DNA of 64,000 bases from Azospirillum sp. RU38E (GCF_900188385.1 NZ_FZOI01000001.1:1054001-1118000); one strand, 5' to 3'. Shown: positions 1 to 8,715, numbered from the stretch's first letter. The notes: generated from the letters alone by a model not told the origin. Numbers and translations: made by a program.

Positions 1-707
1 TCTTTCCGCCCGAGCATATCGCCGATGTTTTACGGGGGATCGAGACTCGCGGCGCCCTGGATGGGGCGGCGGCGGCGCTGACCGGCTATCTGGGTGATGC
101 GGCGCTGGGGGAGGTGGTGCTGGCGGCGGTCAAGCGGGTGAAGCAGGGTAATCCAGCCGCCATTTATTGTTGCGACCCGGTGATGGGTGATGTCGGGCGG
201 GGCTTCTTCGTCCGTCCCGGCATTCCGGAATTTTTCCGTGATCAGGCGCTGGCCCTGGCCGACATCATCACCCCCAACCAGTTTGAGCTGGAATATCTGA
301 CCGGGCTGAAGGTGGGCGATCTGGCCTCAGCCCTTAGCGCCACGCGTACCGCGCGGGCCCTGGGGCCGCGTTGGGTGATGGTGACCAGCCTGACCCGGCT
401 GGATGCGCCGGATGACCGGATTGAAATGCTGCTGGATGGGCCGGACGGGGCCTATCTGGTCTCCACCCCGCGTTTGGCGCTGGACCCGCTGCCCAATGGC
501 GCGGGGGATTGTGTGGCGGCCCTGTTCCTGGCCAAATTCCTGGAAAGCGGCGGCGATGGCGCTGCCGCCCTGGGCCATGCGGCCTCCGCCATCTATGCCG
601 TGTTCCGGCGCACGATGCAGAGCGGGCAGCGGGAACTGCAGATCATCGCCGCCCAGGATGAACTTGTCCGCCCGTCGGACTATTTTACCCCGGTGCGTAT
701 AGACTGA
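1..707 (+). CDS. pdxY: Pyridoxal kinase PdxY, 5' end outside the window
   Basis: C-terminal part of a ribokinase-fold pyridoxal kinase, which phosphorylates pyridoxal to pyridoxal 5'-phosphate in the cytoplasmic B6 salvage pathway. The reading frame is open from base 3 and has no start inside the window. Visible family landmarks are the YLG segment near the left edge, CDPVMGD, ITPNQFELEYLTG, and near the C terminus the anion-hole/catalytic-base motif PNGAGDCVAALF. The family usually shows GTGD or GVGD here; this protein has GAGD with the catalytic Asp intact. The ending IIAAQDELVRPSDYF closely matches PdxY rather than the shorter PdxK/ThiD enzymes. About 235 residues are present of a usual 280-290. 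Confidence 0.9.
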   Translation, partial: FPPEHIADVLRGIETRGALDGAAAALTGYLGDAALGEVVLAAVKRVKQGNPAAIYCCDPVMGDVGRGFFVRPGIPEFFRDQALALADIITPNQFELEYLTGLKVGDLASALSATRTARALGPRWVMVTSLTRLDAPDDRIEMLLDGPDGAYLVSTPRLALDPLPNGAGDCVAALFLAKFLESGGDGAAALGHAASAIYAVFRRTMQSGQRELQIIAAQDELVRPSDYFTPVRID

Positions 708-806
708 GGGGGCTGGGGCCCCGCGTGTTAATCACGACAGGGCCTTGCCGTGCCCGCGCCGGCCGGTCTATTTCAGGGATCAATCGCGGGACCAGGAGTT
801 TTTTCC

Positions 807-1226
807 ATGCCCTTCATCCGTCCTTTGCCGCTTTCCGGCCTTGTTGTGGCGCTGCTGTCGCTTCCCCTTGCCGCCCAGGCCCAGCCGGCGGCGGTGCGCA
901 ACAGCCAGCCGCAGGGGGAGTTCGGGTGCGAGGTGCAGCGTGACACGCCCTGCCAGGGCAAGGTGGATTTCGCCAAGGGCAAAAGCTTCGAATTCAAGAT
1001 TCCGGGGCCGGGCGATGTCGTCTTCCAAAATGATGGCAATAAGCGCTGTACCCTGGAATATTCCATCTCCGAAAGCACGCTGGCAGCCACCGGCCGCCAA
1101 TTGTCGCTGGGGGCAGGACAGACGGAAACGCTGACGGTGCGGGATGCCGGCGGCATGGTGATCCGTTTCTTCAACCGGGGCCTGGGCTCCAGCACCTGCG
1201 ATCTGACGGTTAGCCTGAAGGGTTGA
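807..1226 (+). CDS. Small exported protein, function unknown
   Basis: Predicted 139-residue secreted protein. I chose ATG 807 because AGGAG lies 8 bases upstream and it opens directly into a signal peptide (residues 1-25: MPFIRP, a Leu/Val-rich core, then LPLAAQAQ). An in-frame ATG at 750 would put 19 extra residues in front of the signal sequence. The mature part is mostly beta-rich and has four Cys (in FGCE, TPCQG, KRCTL and STCDL), suggesting two periplasmic disulfides. It sits between pdxY and a periplasmic thioredoxin-like gene on the same strand, so disulfide handling of this product is conceivable, but that is inference. No family recognised. Confidence 0.7.
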   Translation: MPFIRPLPLSGLVVALLSLPLAAQAQPAAVRNSQPQGEFGCEVQRDTPCQGKVDFAKGKSFEFKIPGPGDVVFQNDGNKRCTLEYSISESTLAATGRQLSLGAGQTETLTVRDAGGMVIRFFNRGLGSSTCDLTVSLKG

Positions 1227-1266
1227 TCGCTCCTCTCCGCCTTATGTTGCTCTCAACCAGGATGTG

Positions 1267-1776
1267 ATGATGCGCCTGTCCCGCCTTGTTCTGGCTGCCC
1301 CGCTGGCTTTCGCCTTGCTGTCCACCACACCCGCCCTGGCGCATGACGCGGCCCCCATCTGGTCGCACAGCTTTGATCCCGCGCGCGACCCAGCGGCCGA
1401 CCTGAAACAGGCGCTGGCGGCGGCCAAGGCGGAAAACAAGCGGGTGCTGATCGATGTCGGCGGCGACTGGTGCATCTGGTGCAAGCTGCTGGACGCCAAG
1501 TTTGAACAGGAAGCCGATCTGCGCCAGTTGCGCGACGCCAATTTCGTGGTGCTGAAGGTGCATTACGACAAGAAGGTGAACCAGAACGAAGCCTTCCTGT
1601 CGCAATATCCCAAGGCGGCCGGATATCCGCACCTGTATGTGCTGGATAGCAGTGGCAAGCTGTTACAGAGCCAGGATACGTCCCTGCTGGAACTGCCCAA
1701 GGAGCAGGGCAAGGGCCATGACAGCGCCAAGATCAAGGCATTCCTGACTGAATGGGCGCCCAAGCGCGGGGCGTGA
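1267..1776 (+). CDS. Periplasmic thioredoxin-family protein
   Basis: About 169 residues with an N-terminal signal peptide (hydrophobic core followed by TPALAHD) and a thioredoxin-like domain. The redox motif WCIWC follows the strand RVLIDVGGD, and a cis-Pro-like AGYPHLYVLD segment lies further on, which fits the Thioredoxin_7/DUF255-like group of exported disulfide proteins. Three possible starts lie together: GTG 1264, ATG 1267 and ATG 1270. AGGA ends at 1262, so 1267 or 1270 are better placed than the GTG. A strong hairpin terminator follows at once. The reductase or isomerase partner cannot be read from the sequence. Confidence 0.82.
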   Translation: MMRLSRLVLAAPLAFALLSTTPALAHDAAPIWSHSFDPARDPAADLKQALAAAKAENKRVLIDVGGDWCIWCKLLDAKFEQEADLRQLRDANFVVLKVHYDKKVNQNEAFLSQYPKAAGYPHLYVLDSSGKLLQSQDTSLLELPKEQGKGHDSAKIKAFLTEWAPKRGA

Positions 1777-1797
1777 ATATTTCGTTCCATTGGAACC

Positions 1798-1835
1798 AAA
1801 AAAGCCCCGGAGAGCGAACTCTCCGGGGCTTTTTT
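1798..1835. terminator. Bidirectional intrinsic terminator between thioredoxin-like gene and asd
   Basis: Perfect 11-bp stem (GCCCCGGAGAG, 1804-1814, pairing with 1819-1829) around a CGAA loop. It is flanked by six A on the left and six T on the right, so it works for the plus-strand gene ending at 1776 and for asd ending at 1856 on the minus strand. Confidence 0.93.
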
Positions 1836-1855
1836 GTCGGGCTTTGAAAGGCCGA

Positions 1856-2884
1856 TCAGTCAGCCGGGCCGATATGGCCGTCGCGGATCATCACTTCGGC
1901 GATCTGCACGGCGTTCAGGGCGGCGCCCTTGCGCAGATTGTCGGCCACGATCCACAGGTTCAGGCCATTTTCAACCGTCGCATCCTCGCGGATACGGCTG
2001 ATATAGACATTGTCCTCGCCGGCAATTTCGACAGGGGTGACATAGCCCTCGTCAACGCGGTGATCGACGACGGAGATGCCAGGCGCGGCGCGCAGGGCGC
2101 GGCGAGCCTCATCAGCGGTGATCGGGTTCTCGAACTCGATATTGACCGATTCAGAATGGCCGATGAACACCGGCACGCGCACGGCGGTGGCGGTAACCTT
2201 GATGGCGGGGTCGAGGATCTTCTTCGTCTCCACCACCATCTTCCATTCTTCCTTCGTCATCCCATCATCGATGAAGCTGTCGATATGGGGGATGACGTTG
2301 AAGGCGATCTGCTTGGTGAACTTCTTCTTTTCCACCGGATCGTTGACATAGATGGCGCGGGTCTGGGTGAACAGCTCGTCCATCGCTTCCTTGCCGCCGC
2401 CGGAAACCGACTGGTAGGTGGACACGACGACGCGCTTGATCTTGGCCAGATCATGCAGCGGCTTCAGCGCCACCACCATCTGGATGGTGGAGCAATTGGG
2501 GTTGGCGATGATGCCCTTCTTGCGCCAGCCGGCCAAATGGTGCGGGTTCACTTCCGGCACCACCAGCGGCACGTCCGGGTCCATGCGGAAATGGCTGGTA
2601 TTGTCGATCACGCAGGCACCGGCGGCGGCGGCCCGGGGGGCGAATTGGGCCGATACCTTGGCGCCGGGGGAGGACAGCACGAAATCCGTGCCGCTGAAAT
2701 CGAACTTGGCCAGATCCTGCACCTTCAGCACCTGATCTTCGCCGAAGGAGACCTGCTGCCCGGTGGAGCGTTCCGATGCCAGGGCCACCACTTCGGAGAC
2801 CGGGAAGTTCCGGTCGGCAAGCGTCTGCAGCATCTCACGGCCGACATTGCCCGTAGCGCCAACGACGGCGACCTTGTAACCCAT
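1856..2884 (-). CDS. asd: Aspartate-semialdehyde dehydrogenase
   Basis: Reduces L-aspartyl-4-phosphate to aspartate semialdehyde with NADPH, the branch point to lysine/diaminopimelate, threonine and methionine. The 342-residue length is normal. N-terminal NADP fold VAVVGATGNVG (residues 5-15), catalytic Cys131 within NPNCST, and the preceding NTSHFRMD segment. Start 2884 is chosen because GAGGA lies 8 bases upstream and the Rossmann motif then begins at the usual position; an upstream in-frame ATG at 2938 would add 18 unrelated residues. It is monocistronic, with the terminator at 1798-1835 downstream and divergent to the Mpo1-like gene. Confidence 0.95.
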   Translation of the reverse strand: MGYKVAVVGATGNVGREMLQTLADRNFPVSEVVALASERSTGQQVSFGEDQVLKVQDLAKFDFSGTDFVLSSPGAKVSAQFAPRAAAAGACVIDNTSHFRMDPDVPLVVPEVNPHHLAGWRKKGIIANPNCSTIQMVVALKPLHDLAKIKRVVVSTYQSVSGGGKEAMDELFTQTRAIYVNDPVEKKKFTKQIAFNVIPHIDSFIDDGMTKEEWKMVVETKKILDPAIKVTATAVRVPVFIGHSESVNIEFENPITADEARRALRAAPGISVVDHRVDEGYVTPVEIAGEDNVYISRIREDATVENGLNLWIVADNLRKGAALNAVQIAEVMIRDGHIGPAD

Positions 2885-3032
2885 TTTCCCGGTCCTCAGA
2901 TGATGATGTTGAAAGGATATGACGAAAGAAGCTGCCATTGCGACAGCTTCAAACGCTATTCTGACTTATTGAAAGGGCGCCCGCATGGCAAGAAAATGAC
3001 ACGTGCGCCCATGTTGCGGGAGGAATGCAACC

Positions 3033-3368
3033 ATGGCACAGCGCCAGTATCGCACCTTTGCCGAGTTCTGGCCGTTCTATTTGCGGGAGCATAGCCGGCC
3101 CCGCACGCGGGCCTTGCATTACGTGGGCAGCGCCCTGGCGCTGGCCTGTCTGGCGGCGGCGGTCCTGTTGCTGGATGCAAGGCTGCTGTTGGCAGCGCTG
3201 CTGGCCGGTTATGCCTTTGCCTGGGCGGCCCATGCTGCCATTGAGCATAACCGGCCGGCCACTTTCACCTATCCGCTCTGGTCACTGATCGCCGATTTCC
3301 GCATGTTCTTTCTGTTCCTGGCCGGCAAGCTGGGGCCGGAGTTGCGCCGCGCCGGTATTTCCGGCTGA
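3033..3368 (+). CDS. Mpo1-like (DUF962) membrane protein
   Basis: 111 residues. It matches the DUF962/Mpo1-like family: [16 protein letters not shown] at the N terminus, two hydrophobic segments around residues 30-65, and the hallmark [20 protein letters not shown]. The family founder, yeast Mpo1, is a dioxygenase acting on 2-hydroxy fatty acids; whether bacterial members do the same is not shown. ATG 3033 has GGGAGGA 8 bases upstream, which rules out the upstream ATG at 3003. It is probably an inner-membrane protein. The following small gene (3408) begins 39 bases after its stop and may be co-transcribed. Confidence 0.85.
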   Translation: MAQRQYRTFAEFWPFYLREHSRPRTRALHYVGSALALACLAAAVLLLDARLLLAALLAGYAFAWAAHAAIEHNRPATFTYPLWSLIADFRMFFLFLAGKLGPELRRAGISG

Positions 3369-3407
3369 ATGCCAGGGTGTGGCTGTTAACCAAAAGGGGG
3401 CATTCGC

Positions 3408-3671
3408 GTGTCGGAACCGATCGTGGAGATCATCGCCAAATCCATCAAGAATGCGGATAAGAGCTTCTTCAACGAAGATTATATCAAGCAGGCCAAGGCG
3501 GTGGTGGACGGGCTGCGCAAGGCGGGGCTGGAGGTGGTGCCGATCACCCCGCCCGATGCGCTGGTGACCTACGCATCGGAGAATATCCCCTTCGGTCGCT
3601 TGCGCCCCACCGACTTCATCCGCACCATGTATTCCACCATGGTGGCCAACGCCCGGAAGTTCGTCAGTTGA
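3408..3671 (+). CDS. Conserved small protein, function unknown
   Basis: 87 residues with a GTG start (SEPIVEIIAKSIKNADKSFF...). AAGGGGG lies about 7 bases upstream of the GTG. Mixed alpha/beta composition, no signal peptide and no membrane segment, so likely cytoplasmic. Codon use matches its neighbours, which supports a real gene. I do not recognise a domain. It lies between the Mpo1-like gene and the pentapeptide-repeat gene on the same strand. Confidence 0.7.
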   Translation: MSEPIVEIIAKSIKNADKSFFNEDYIKQAKAVVDGLRKAGLEVVPITPPDALVTYASENIPFGRLRPTDFIRTMYSTMVANARKFVS

Positions 3672-3797
3672 CGCAGACGTCACGTTGACCCTGGGCCGGC
3701 AAGCCCGTACTTTCATCATATCTACTTCGGATGTTTCAGCATCCTGGTTCCGCGCCATCGGCGCATCGGCGGGCCCTATCCCGGAGAATGCAGCGGC

Positions 3798-5090
3798 ATG
3801 GCAGAAGAGGCCCAGCCCAAAGCAGAGGCGATGACCTGGCGCCGGCCCTCCCCGGAGGAGCTGATGGAGGCGCTGCGGCGCCATACCAAGCTGATGGAAG
3901 GCAGGCTGGGCGGACAGCGGGCCATTTTCGTGCTCTGCGATCTGCGCGCTGTCAATCTCTCCGGTGCCGACCTGCGGGCGGCTGAATTGACCGGTTCCCG
4001 CTTTGATCAGGCACAGTTGGTGAAGACGCGGCTGACCGGGGCCAACCTGTTTGCCGCCGATCTGCGCCTGTCCAACCTTCAGCAGGCCGACCTCAGCAAG
4101 GCGGACCTGCGCGGGGTCACCATGCGGGGGGCCGATCTCAGCCGCGCCAAGCTGCGCGATGCCGATGTGCGGGAGGCGGTGCTGGCGGTCTATCGCGGCG
4201 GTAAGCCGCTGCCACAGGCCTTTGACGGGCGCATTGCCAATCTGGCCGCCGTCATCGCCAATTCCGCTGATTTTTCCGGCGCCAAAATGAATGGTGCCAT
4301 CACCCTGAAGGCGGATTTCACCGACGCCAATCTGCGCCATGTCGATCTGCGGGGCGCTGATCTGCGCGGGGCGAATTTCAAGGGCGCCCTGCTGGAAGGT
4401 GCCAACCTGCAGGATGCCAAGCTTCAGGAAGCGGATTTCGCCGGGGCCGTGCTGACCGACGCGCTGCTGCGCGGCGCCCTGGCCGACGGGACCAATTTCC
4501 GGGGCGCCATTCTGGACAGTGGCGCGCTGGCGGATTTGCGTCGGGGCGGCGCGCTGCTGCCCGGTGCCGCCGATGAGGGGGAACCGGTGGGGCAATTGCT
4601 GACCCGCCATGCCGAATGGATTGCCAATGCCGGCCGCAGTGGCCTGCGGGGGGATTTCAATGGGCGCGATCTGGCCGGGCACGACCTGCGCGGCAGTAAT
4701 CTGACAGCAGCCCGGCTGGGCTTTGTGCTGGCGCGGCGGGCGCTGCTGTCCAATGCCGTTCTGGTGATGGCCGACCTGGAATGTGCCGACCTGCGGGAGG
4801 CGGAATTAAGCCAGGCCGACCTGCGCGGCGCCAATCTGGAACGCGCGCATCTCAACCGTGCGCAGATGCAGGGGGTCAACCTGTCGCCGCTGGTGAGCGC
4901 TGAAATGTCCGACCGGCGCTGGCCGGCCCGGCTTTCCGGGGCGCATCTGCAACAGGCCGACCTGCGCAATGCCGATCTGCGCGGTGCCGTGGCGCGCGGT
5001 GCCGATTTCACCGGTGCGGACCTGCGGGGCGCCAAGCTGGATGGTGCCGATCTGGAAGGTGCCATCTTCACCCAGGCCCGGCACGATTAA
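3798..5090 (+). CDS. Pentapeptide-repeat protein
   Basis: 430 residues dominated by tandem A(D/N)LXX pentapeptides (GADLR, ANLFAADLR, QADLSKADLR and so on), which fold as a right-handed quadrilateral beta-helix. Repeats run from about residue 50 to 110, 160 to 250 and 290 to the C terminus, with two non-repeat interruptions near residues 125-150 and 245-285. No signal peptide or membrane segment. Some members (Qnr, MfpA) mimic DNA and protect gyrase, but most have no assigned role and nothing here points to gyrase. GGAG lies 12 bases before ATG 3798, a long spacing. Confidence 0.9.
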   Translation: MAEEAQPKAEAMTWRRPSPEELMEALRRHTKLMEGRLGGQRAIFVLCDLRAVNLSGADLRAAELTGSRFDQAQLVKTRLTGANLFAADLRLSNLQQADLSKADLRGVTMRGADLSRAKLRDADVREAVLAVYRGGKPLPQAFDGRIANLAAVIANSADFSGAKMNGAITLKADFTDANLRHVDLRGADLRGANFKGALLEGANLQDAKLQEADFAGAVLTDALLRGALADGTNFRGAILDSGALADLRRGGALLPGAADEGEPVGQLLTRHAEWIANAGRSGLRGDFNGRDLAGHDLRGSNLTAARLGFVLARRALLSNAVLVMADLECADLREAELSQADLRGANLERAHLNRAQMQGVNLSPLVSAEMSDRRWPARLSGAHLQQADLRNADLRGAVARGADFTGADLRGAKLDGADLEGAIFTQARHD

Positions 5091-5147
5091 TAAGGGCGCA
5101 TCCCAACCATTCGCCGACCCTGCGACAACAGTACCCATTTGCGATAC

Positions 5148-5176
5148 TTGACCCGTTCGCCATCACGCGCCTATCA
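5148..5176 (+). promoter_or_regulatory. Candidate sigma-70 promoter of the ZnuD-like receptor
   Basis: TTGACC (5148-5153), a 17-base spacer and CTATCA (5171-5176). The predicted start of transcription falls at the left edge of the palindrome at 5181-5196. Confidence 0.5.
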
Positions 5177-5180
5177 GGAG

Positions 5181-5196
5181 TTACGTTATAACGTAA
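5181..5196. promoter_or_regulatory. Perfect 16-bp palindrome, candidate Zur operator
   Basis: TTACGTTATAACGTAA is its own reverse complement and ends 15 bases before the receptor ATG. The GTTATAAC core resembles proteobacterial Zur boxes (TGTTATA-TATAACA type). Position over the predicted transcription start fits repression by a metal-loaded Fur-family protein. The Zur assignment is inference. Confidence 0.6.
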
Positions 5197-5211
5197 TTTG
5201 AGAGAATCGTG

Positions 5212-7287
5212 ATGCGCGAGGAAAAGGCGAAGGTTTGGCTGGCGGCGGCCCTGATGGGTGGGCTGATGGCATCCGCCCTGCCGGCGATGGCGCAGGATGT
5301 TCAGGTCGCGGCGGCCAACCCGCATTCCCATGATGATGTGGAAGAGATCGTCGTCACCGCCTCGCCCCTGGGTGCCCGCCAGTTTGACGTGCTGCAAGGC
5401 ACCTCTGTGCTCTCGGGGGAGGCGCTGGAACGCTCGCTTTCCACTACGCTCGGCGCGGCCCTTGCCAATCTGCCGGGCATGAGCCAGACCGGCTTCGGCC
5501 AGGGCGCGTCCCGCCCCATCATCCGTGGCCAGGGCGGCGACCGTATCCGCATCCTGTCCGGCGGTATCGGCAGCATCGATGCCAGCACCACCAGCCCCGA
5601 CCATGCGCCGGCCCTGGATCTGGCGACGGCCAAGCGGGTGGAGGTGGTGCGTGGCCCCGCCACGCTGATGTATGGCAGCAACGCCGTGGGCGGTGTCATC
5701 AATGTGCTGGATGGCCGCATCCCCATCGCCGCCCCCAAGGATGGTGTGGATGGGTTTGCCCGCATCGGCGTGGGCAGCAATGCCCATGAACGCTCCCTGG
5801 CGGCCGGCATGGATGCCAAGCTGGATAGCCCGCTGGTGGTGCATGTCGACGGGTTCTGGCGCCAGACCGACAATTACAAATTCCCCGGCACCCTGGAATC
5901 GGCACGTCTGCGGGCGCAGGAGGTGGCGCAGGGACAAACCGATGCGGAAGGGCAAGACGGCCATAAGGTACCCAACAGCAGCCTGACGCAGAAGGGGGCC
6001 ACAGGTGGCCTCTCCTATGTGGCGGATTGGGGCTTCCTGGGGGCCAGTGTCAGCCGTCTGGAATCCAACTATGGCGTTCCCCCCGATGCCGGTGGGGGCG
6101 ATGGCGGTGAGGATGAAGGTCCGGTCCGGATCGATCTGGGCCAGACCCGCGTTGATCTGATGGGGGAGGTGAACCAGCCCTTCCTGGTGTTCGACACCAC
6201 GCGCGTCCGCTTCGGCTGGGCCGATTACAAACATACCGAGCTGGAGGATGGTGCGCCCGGTACGCAGTTCCTGAACAAGGGCTGGGAAGGGCGGCTGGAG
6301 CTGGTGCAGCACCAATATGGCGCCCTGTCGGGTGCGGTGGGCGTGCAGGCCAGCCAGCGCGATTTCCAGGCCATCGGCGAAGAAGCCTTCCTGCCCCCCA
6401 GCAAGACCGTGCAGGTGGGCGGCTTCACCGTGCAGCGGCTGGATTTCGGCCCCTGGGCGCTGGAAGGCGGCCTGCGGCTGGAACAGCAGAATATCAAGGC
6501 TGACAGCATCAATTACGACCGTGATTTCACCATGGTCAGCCTGTCGGCCGGCGCCTCCTACAAGCTGGGGGATGGCTGGCTGGCGGGCATCAGCCTGTCC
6601 CGCAGCGAGCGGGCGCCGAATGCCGAAGAGCTGCTCTCCGATGGGGCGCATCTGGCCACCGGCACCTATGAGCTGGGTGACCGCACGCTGGGCAAGGAAA
6701 CCGGGCTTGGCGGGGAACTGACCCTGAAAAAGACCGGCGGCCCCATCACCGGGTCGGCCAACCTGTTCCTGACCGATTACGACAAATATATCTATGAACG
6801 CTACACGGGGGAGCAGCGGGACGGCGTGCCCGTGGCGGCCTTCAGCGCCACCGATGCCCGCTTCTGGGGCTTTGAACTGGAAGCGGCGACGGACTTGTTC
6901 CGCCAGCAGGATCAGCGCGTGACCCTGGATGCCGGCCTGGATTACGTGCGGGCCGAGGATACCACCACCAAGACCGACCTGCCGCGTATCCCGCCGCTGA
7001 CCTTCAAGACCGGTCTGGAATATGCCCAGTCCAGCTTCTCCACCCGGGTGGAGATGGTCTGGGCCGACAGCCAGAACAAGACCAGCGCCTTTGAACTGCC
7101 GACCGATGGCTATACCCTGTTCAACGCCTCGCTCGACTGGCACCCGATCGCGGATCGCGACGTGACCATGCTGTTCGAGGTGCGCAATATCACCAACGAG
7201 GAAGTGCGGCTCTCCACCTCCTTCCTGAAGGATCGTCTGCCCCAGCCGGGCCGCGATTTCCGCATGGCCCTGAAGATGGGTTATTGA
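5212..7287 (+). CDS. TonB-dependent receptor, ZnuD-like (probable zinc uptake)
   Basis: 691-residue outer-membrane receptor. Signal peptide to about residue 28 (LPAMAQD), then a short His/Asp-rich stretch NPHSHDDVEE, TonB-box-like EIVVTASPLG, plug domain (RPIIRGQGGDRIRIL, VEVVRGPATLMYG, GGVINVLDGRIP) and a 22-strand barrel ending in MGY with a terminal aromatic. The plug wording and a Asp/Gly-rich loop near residues 295-306 match the ZnuD/CirA-like group that imports zinc. ATG 5212 is preferred to GTG 5209. The palindrome just upstream suggests metal-responsive control. The substrate is inferred, not proven; copper or a metallophore is the main alternative. Confidence 0.85.
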   Translation: MREEKAKVWLAAALMGGLMASALPAMAQDVQVAAANPHSHDDVEEIVVTASPLGARQFDVLQGTSVLSGEALERSLSTTLGAALANLPGMSQTGFGQGASRPIIRGQGGDRIRILSGGIGSIDASTTSPDHAPALDLATAKRVEVVRGPATLMYGSNAVGGVINVLDGRIPIAAPKDGVDGFARIGVGSNAHERSLAAGMDAKLDSPLVVHVDGFWRQTDNYKFPGTLESARLRAQEVAQGQTDAEGQDGHKVPNSSLTQKGATGGLSYVADWGFLGASVSRLESNYGVPPDAGGGDGGEDEGPVRIDLGQTRVDLMGEVNQPFLVFDTTRVRFGWADYKHTELEDGAPGTQFLNKGWEGRLELVQHQYGALSGAVGVQASQRDFQAIGEEAFLPPSKTVQVGGFTVQRLDFGPWALEGGLRLEQQNIKADSINYDRDFTMVSLSAGASYKLGDGWLAGISLSRSERAPNAEELLSDGAHLATGTYELGDRTLGKETGLGGELTLKKTGGPITGSANLFLTDYDKYIYERYTGEQRDGVPVAAFSATDARFWGFELEAATDLFRQQDQRVTLDAGLDYVRAEDTTTKTDLPRIPPLTFKTGLEYAQSSFSTRVEMVWADSQNKTSAFELPTDGYTLFNASLDWHPIADRDVTMLFEVRNITNEEVRLSTSFLKDRLPQPGRDFRMALKMGY

Positions 7288-7293
7288 TTGGTG

Positions 7294-7325
7294 CCTTCTC
7301 CGGGGGCCGCAGTCCCCGGAGAAGG
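7294..7325. terminator. Hairpin between convergent genes
   Basis: Perfect 12-bp stem (CCTTCTCCGGGG, 7294-7305, with 7314-7325) and an 8-base loop between the receptor stop and the anti-sigma stop. There is no T-run, so it is a weak or Rho-assisted terminator for both strands. Confidence 0.65.
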
Positions 7326-7329
7326 ACTT

Positions 7330-8091
7330 CTATTCCCGCGGCACGCCCAGGGCGGCGGCCACCTGTAATAGGCGGCCTTCCGGCTCCCGCCCGATCAGGG
7401 CATAGCCGAAATGTTGGCCGCGCCAGAAGCCGATCACATAGCCCTGCGCCTCTGTCAGCGCCAGGGTTTCGGCATCCGGTTCATCCTCGCTGGGGGCGAC
7501 CAGCAGGGTGATGCGGTGCCCTTGCCCATCCTCATAAATCAGCTGACTGCCTGGACCGTCATCGGTGATGGTTCGCCGGGCGCCGATCAGCCGCAGGCCG
7601 ATGGATTGCAGTTGCGGCGGTTCCATGGCCATGCCCAGCTGGCTGGCCAACAGGCGGCGGAGATCATCCTGGCTGCTGCCCGCCGCTTCCACGCTGGCCG
7701 GCCCGTTCTCGGCAAAGACCTCATGGTTGGCCAGCGCTTCCCGTGCATAGCCCGGCAAGGGGGTCTGCAGCCAATGGTCGCTGGCATCCCGGGCCCCCCA
7801 GCCCAGGATGAACAGGCCGATGGCCGCCGCCATCCGCCCGGTGCGCCGCCAGATGGCATGGCGGCGCATCCCCTGTAACAGGCGCTGGTGCATCGGCCGC
7901 ATGTTGGCCACGGGCAAGGCCCCCTCTGCGGCGGCGATTTTCACCAGCAGATCCTGTTCCGCCATGGCCTGCATCCGTGCCCGCAGATCGGGATCAGCAT
8001 CCAGCCGGGCCAGCACCAGGGCTTCCTGGCGCGGGTCCAGCTGCCCATCCAGAAAGGCGTGCAGGTCCAGTTCATCCCCATTGTCACGCAT
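7330..8091 (-). CDS. Anti-sigma factor (membrane-anchored)
   Basis: 253 residues. The N-terminal 80 residues (ELDLHAFLDGQLDPRQEALVLARL...) form a charged helical segment typical of anti-sigma domains, without the zinc-binding HxxxCxxC. One membrane helix lies near residues 88-105 (MAAAIGLFILGWGA), followed by about 150 periplasmic residues. The ATG overlaps the last 8 bases of the ECF sigma gene, so the two are translationally coupled. By family logic it holds the sigma factor at the inner membrane until a periplasmic signal arrives; that signal is unknown. Confidence 0.85.
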   Translation of the reverse strand: MRDNGDELDLHAFLDGQLDPRQEALVLARLDADPDLRARMQAMAEQDLLVKIAAAEGALPVANMRPMHQRLLQGMRRHAIWRRTGRMAAAIGLFILGWGARDASDHWLQTPLPGYAREALANHEVFAENGPASVEAAGSSQDDLRRLLASQLGMAMEPPQLQSIGLRLIGARRTITDDGPGSQLIYEDGQGHRITLLVAPSEDEPDAETLALTEAQGYVIGFWRGQHFGYALIGREPEGRLLQVAAALGVPRE

Positions 8092-8611
8092 CGCGCCCCC
8101 CCTTGACCAGACGCAGTTTGGTAACTTCCCCGCCCGCTTCCATCCGGCGCCGCAGCGCCTCGCGCCCACGGGCCAGGCGCGACATGAAGGTGCCCAGCGG
8201 CACACCCAGCCGCCGGGCCGCCTCCTCATATTTCACATCATCCAGGGCGATCACCAGAATCGCTTCGCGCTGGGGTTCCGGCAATTCATCCAGGGCCGTC
8301 AGCACCTGCCGGGTTTCCACCTGGATCATTTGATTGGCGTCTATACTGTCCGGCACGGTGGCCTGTTCGGCATAGCGGGCGCGCACCTGCCATTTCCGCC
8401 GGTCGCTGACATGGCAGGTATAAAGGATGCGGAACAGCCAGGCCCGCAGATCGGTCCCCGGTTGCCATTGTCCGGACGAGGCGATGGCCTTGGTCAGGCA
8501 ATCCTGCACCAGATCCTCGGCCTCCACCCGGTTGCGGGTCAGCAGCAGCGCATAGCGCTGCAACGACCCCAGGTGGCTTTCCAGCCCCTTGGCGAAACCA
8601 TCCCCGCTCAT
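8084..8611 (-). CDS. ECF RNA polymerase sigma factor
   Basis: 175 residues with sigma2 (HLGSLQRYALLLTRNRVEAEDLVQDCL, then DLRAWLFRILYTCHVSDRRK) and sigma4 (LDELPEPQREAILVIALDDVKYEEAARRLGVPLGTFMSRLARGREALRR). Sigma3 is absent, as in all group IV factors. ATG 8611 has AAGG upstream; an alternative ATG at 8629 adds six residues. It is the first gene of a two-gene unit with its anti-sigma. The 10-bp hairpin at 8645-8670 lies in its leader. The regulon cannot be read from here. Confidence 0.93.
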   Translation of the reverse strand: MSGDGFAKGLESHLGSLQRYALLLTRNRVEAEDLVQDCLTKAIASSGQWQPGTDLRAWLFRILYTCHVSDRRKWQVRARYAEQATVPDSIDANQMIQVETRQVLTALDELPEPQREAILVIALDDVKYEEAARRLGVPLGTFMSRLARGREALRRRMEAGGEVTKLRLVKGGRDA

Positions 8612-8644
8612 CCCACCGCCTTCATTCACACGGCCCCGGATATT

Positions 8645-8670
8645 CCCGCCCGGAGGGGCATCCGGGCGGG
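8645..8670. repeat. 10-bp perfect inverted repeat upstream of ECF sigma gene
   Basis: CCCGCCCGGA (8645-8654) and its exact complement at 8661-8670 around a 6-base loop. It is either the terminator of the glutathione transferase gene or a leader hairpin of the sigma gene; there is no T-run. Confidence 0.6.
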
Positions 8671-8715
8671 ATTGTCACAGGCCCCCCGCCACGCGTCGGC
8701 GGGCCTGCCCCATCC

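Noticed and set aside
1790-3094. 434-codon plus-strand frame opposite asd
   Set aside because: Gly/His/Asp-rich shadow of asd and starts inside the terminator.
5068-7143. 691-codon minus-strand frame opposite the ZnuD-like receptor
   Set aside because: Shadow frame; the plus strand has signal peptide, plug and barrel motifs.
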